The position numbers and the translations under genes are program-made. A stretch of 64,000 nucleotides of DNA from Maritalea mobilis (GTDB taxonomy: Bacteria; Pseudomonadota; Alphaproteobacteria; Rhodobacterales; Rhodobacteraceae), in contig NZ_JAHVKE010000002.1 of the NCBI RefSeq assembly GCF_019800885.1, forward strand, positions 372,001-436,000, written 5' to 3'. Below, one piece after another: positions 62,385 to 64,000 of this stretch (positions are counted from its first letter, which is position 1; each line of letters starts with the position of its first letter). The notes beneath the pieces are model-generated. The model was not told the DNA's origin. It saw only the letters and a list, made by a program, of their open reading frames with translations, and did no database searches.

Positions 62385-63305
62385 TCATTCCCATTCCATC
62401 TGCTGGAACAGCATTTGCGCGTTGCGCCCGGCCAGCGCGTCGAACTGGTCGAGATGGGAAAAGGCGGATTGGTCGACCTCGACCGCGCCGATGATGTCAC
62501 CGCCCGCGTCGATATGGGCGCGCATCACCTCGCGCAGATGGGCCAGGTAGTCACGGGTGTCGGCGCGAGCCGCCTCCAATGTGAGTGCAGGTCCGTGCCC
62601 GGGTACCACGATCGGCGGGTCCAGCGCGGCCACGGCGTCGAAGCTCTCGATCCAGCCGGCGCTGTCCGAGACGTCGAGAAGACCCAGCAAGCGCCCGACG
62701 AAAACGATGTCGCCGGTGAAGACGACGCCCGCCTCGGGCAGCCAGACGAAACTGTCGCCCGGTGTATGGGCCGGGGCGACGTGGTGGACCTCGACCGCAA
62801 CGCCGCCCTGGGTGAAGGCGTAGCTGTCCGTGAAGGTCACATCGGCTTGGGCGGGTTCGGTGCCATTCAGCCCCGCCTCGCCCACCAGTTCCCGCAACAT
62901 GGTCAGTTGAAGCGATGCGCGCGCCCGTTGGTCGGCCATGGCGGATTCGGCCGCGATGACCCGCGCGCCTTGCGCCTGCCAGTAGCCATTTCCAAGCCAG
63001 CGATGATCCTGCCCGCCCGTGTCGATGACCGTGGTGACCGGCTGATCAGTCAGACCCCGGACGACCTCGGCCAACGCCTCGGCACCGGCCCATGTGCCGC
63101 CCGGATCGATCAGGATCGCGCCGTCGGTCGTTTCGATCAGCCCGAAGGTGGCGTTGTTGCCGAGGTTCTCGGCGTTGCGCTGTTCGGTGGGTCCTTCGAT
63201 GGCCCAGATGCCGGGGGCGATCTGCTCGGCGTCCAACCCTTGGGCGAAGACCGGCGCAGCGAACGAGGCCACGACAAGCGCGGCGCAGCGGATCAGGTGC
63301 AGCAT
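62385..63305 (-). CDS. Exported MBL-fold protein with altered HxHxDH motif
   Basis: A 306-aa periplasmic protein with a signal peptide (residues 1-21). The metallo-beta-lactamase fold is clear: DGAILIDPGG, AHTPGD with His180, VFTGD with Asp199, VVPGHGP with His237. The first metal motif reads TGGQDHRWLGN (residues 96-106) in place of the usual THxHxDH, so the two first histidines are missing. It resembles periplasmic quinoprotein- or Sox-associated MBL proteins. Whether one metal site is lost or reorganised cannot be told from sequence. Confidence 0.85.
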   Translation of the reverse strand: MLHLIRCAALVVASFAAPVFAQGLDAEQIAPGIWAIEGPTEQRNAENLGNNATFGLIETTDGAILIDPGGTWAGAEALAEVVRGLTDQPVTTVIDTGGQDHRWLGNGYWQAQGARVIAAESAMADQRARASLQLTMLRELVGEAGLNGTEPAQADVTFTDSYAFTQGGVAVEVHHVAPAHTPGDSFVWLPEAGVVFTGDIVFVGRLLGLLDVSDSAGWIESFDAVAALDPPIVVPGHGPALTLEAARADTRDYLAHLREVMRAHIDAGGDIIGAVEVDQSAFSHLDQFDALAGRNAQMLFQQMEWE

Positions 63306-63402
63306 GGGCGGGGCCTCCTCCTCCCCGACGAACAGGCTAGGCGGGGAAAGCGTCTGCGACCAGCGGGGATCGTGTCACACCAGAAAGGGGGACGCTGAAT
63401 GC

Positions 63403-63433
63403 AGAAAGGGCGCCCCGTTGGGACGCCCTTTCT
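63403..63433 (-). terminator. Terminator of the ammonium transporter gene
   Basis: A long hairpin, AGAAAGGGCGCCCC (63403-63416) with GGGACGCCCTTTCT (63420-63433), one mismatch, loop of 3. Its outer pairs are A/T-rich, giving a short U-tract on the minus strand. It lies 18 bases after the amt stop. Confidence 0.7.
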
Positions 63434-63451
63434 TTCTTTATGTCCGAGGGA

Positions 63452-64000
63452 TCAGCCCTTGGCGAACTCGGGGTAGGCTTCCATGCCCAGCTCGGCCACG
63501 TCGAGGCCCGACATCTCTGCCTCTTCCGAGACGCGGATGCCCATGGTGAGCTTGAGGATGAACCACACGACCAGGCTGACCACGAAGGTGAAGATGCCGT
63601 AAGCCGCGATGCCCAGGAGCTGCGTGCCGAGGCTGGCGTCGCCATTGTAGAAGATGACGGCGATGGTGCCCCAGATACCGGCGAAGAGGTGCACCGGAAC
63701 GGCGCCGACCACGTCGTCGATCTTCAGCTTGTCGAGCAGCGGCACGGTGAAGACCACGATGATACCACCGATGGCACCGATCCAGAGCGATCCGAAGAGG
63801 GTGGGCGCCAGCGGTTCAGCAGTGATCGACACGAGGCCGGCCAGCGCGCCGTTCAGCACCATGGTGAGGTCGGGCTTGCCATAGACGACCTGCGTCAGGA
63901 TCAGCGCGGTCACGGCACCGGCAGCCGCCGCCATGTTGGTGTTGGCGAAGATGCGCGACACGTCGGAGACGTCACCCACGGTGCCCATGGCCAGCTGGGA
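63452..64000 (-). CDS. amt: Partial ammonium transporter Amt (C-terminal part)
   Basis: About 182 C-terminal residues of an AmtB-type channel; the frame continues off the right edge without a start. Several membrane helices are visible (AAAAGAVTALILTQVVYG, LNGALAGLVSITAEP, GAIGGIIVVFTVPLLDKL, VHLFAGIWGTIAVIFY), and the conserved channel His in AVPVHLFAGIWG and a cytoplasmic tail ending EAYPEFAKG. It imports ammonium; a PII protein gene (glnK) is expected upstream outside the window. Confidence 0.93.
   Translation of the reverse strand, partial: SQLAMGTVGDVSDVSRIFANTNMAAAAGAVTALILTQVVYGKPDLTMVLNGALAGLVSITAEPLAPTLFGSLWIGAIGGIIVVFTVPLLDKLKIDDVVGAVPVHLFAGIWGTIAVIFYNGDASLGTQLLGIAAYGIFTFVVSLVVWFILKLTMGIRVSEEAEMSGLDVAELGMEAYPEFAKG

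Overview
The window reads as chromosomal DNA of a marine Rhodobacterales bacterium (Roseobacter-type alphaproteobacterium). The reasons are the high GC content, a single compact flagellar superoperon that includes flaF and flbT, the regA-senC/regB redox regulon, a monomeric NADP-isocitrate dehydrogenase, an alphaproteobacterial Mic60 gene beside hemD and hemY, addB-addA, and CtrA-type TTAA-N7-TTAA boxes. No insertion sequence, prophage, integrase, CRISPR array or clear foreign island is visible.

Layout. Positions 1-30,658 hold the flagellar island, in alternating transcription blocks: (i) a partial fliK-like gene leaving the left edge (-); (ii) rod-binding FlgJ-like, FlgN-like, flagellin, FlaF, FlbT and a DUF1217 protein (+); (iii) fliI (-); (iv) flgB-flgC-fliE-fliQ-flgF-flgG-flgA-flgH and a FliL paralogue (+); (v) a long minus block from fliL down to a FliJ-like gene: fliL, a membrane coiled-coil protein, a MotE-like protein, motA, a 733-aa AMIN-like exported protein, a lytic transglycosylase, flhA, fliR, flhB and the FliJ-like gene; (vi) fliF-fliH-fliN-fliP and a short FliG-like protein (+); (vii) motB, then flgE-flgK-flgL-flgI (-). 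I recognise no full-length fliG or fliM in the window, which makes the FliG-like fragment and the MotE-like protein interesting.

Positions 30,737-47,525 are housekeeping: icd, tRNA-Thr(CGT), hemY-like/mic60/hemD (-) divergent from tsaD-gpsA-EVE (+), DUF2853, a PanE-like reductase, a two-PRC-barrel exported protein, ahcY, several very small ORFs with good ribosome-binding sites, an HD hydrolase, a GNAT acetyltransferase and a LysR regulator. Positions 47,532-52,757 carry a lipoprotein, the RegA/SenC/RegB redox two-component locus and a PAS-only DivL-like protein preceded by a perfect CtrA box. Positions 52,794-61,382 are one overlapping plus-strand operon (tsaE, amgK-like kinase, murU-like nucleotidyltransferase, addB, addA). 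It is followed by trxA, a rhodanese, an MBL-fold protein with an altered metal motif, and the C-terminal part of an ammonium transporter that runs off the right edge.

How it fits together. The flagellar genes and the DivL-like gene share CtrA-type sites: perfect upstream of divL, one mismatch between fliL and fliF, one mismatch upstream of flgE. In Rhodobacterales the CckA-ChpT-CtrA phosphorelay controls motility, and DivL acts upstream of it. The window may therefore hold both a target (the flagellum) and an input component (DivL) of the same circuit, with divL itself possibly under CtrA control and adjacent to the RegB redox sensor.
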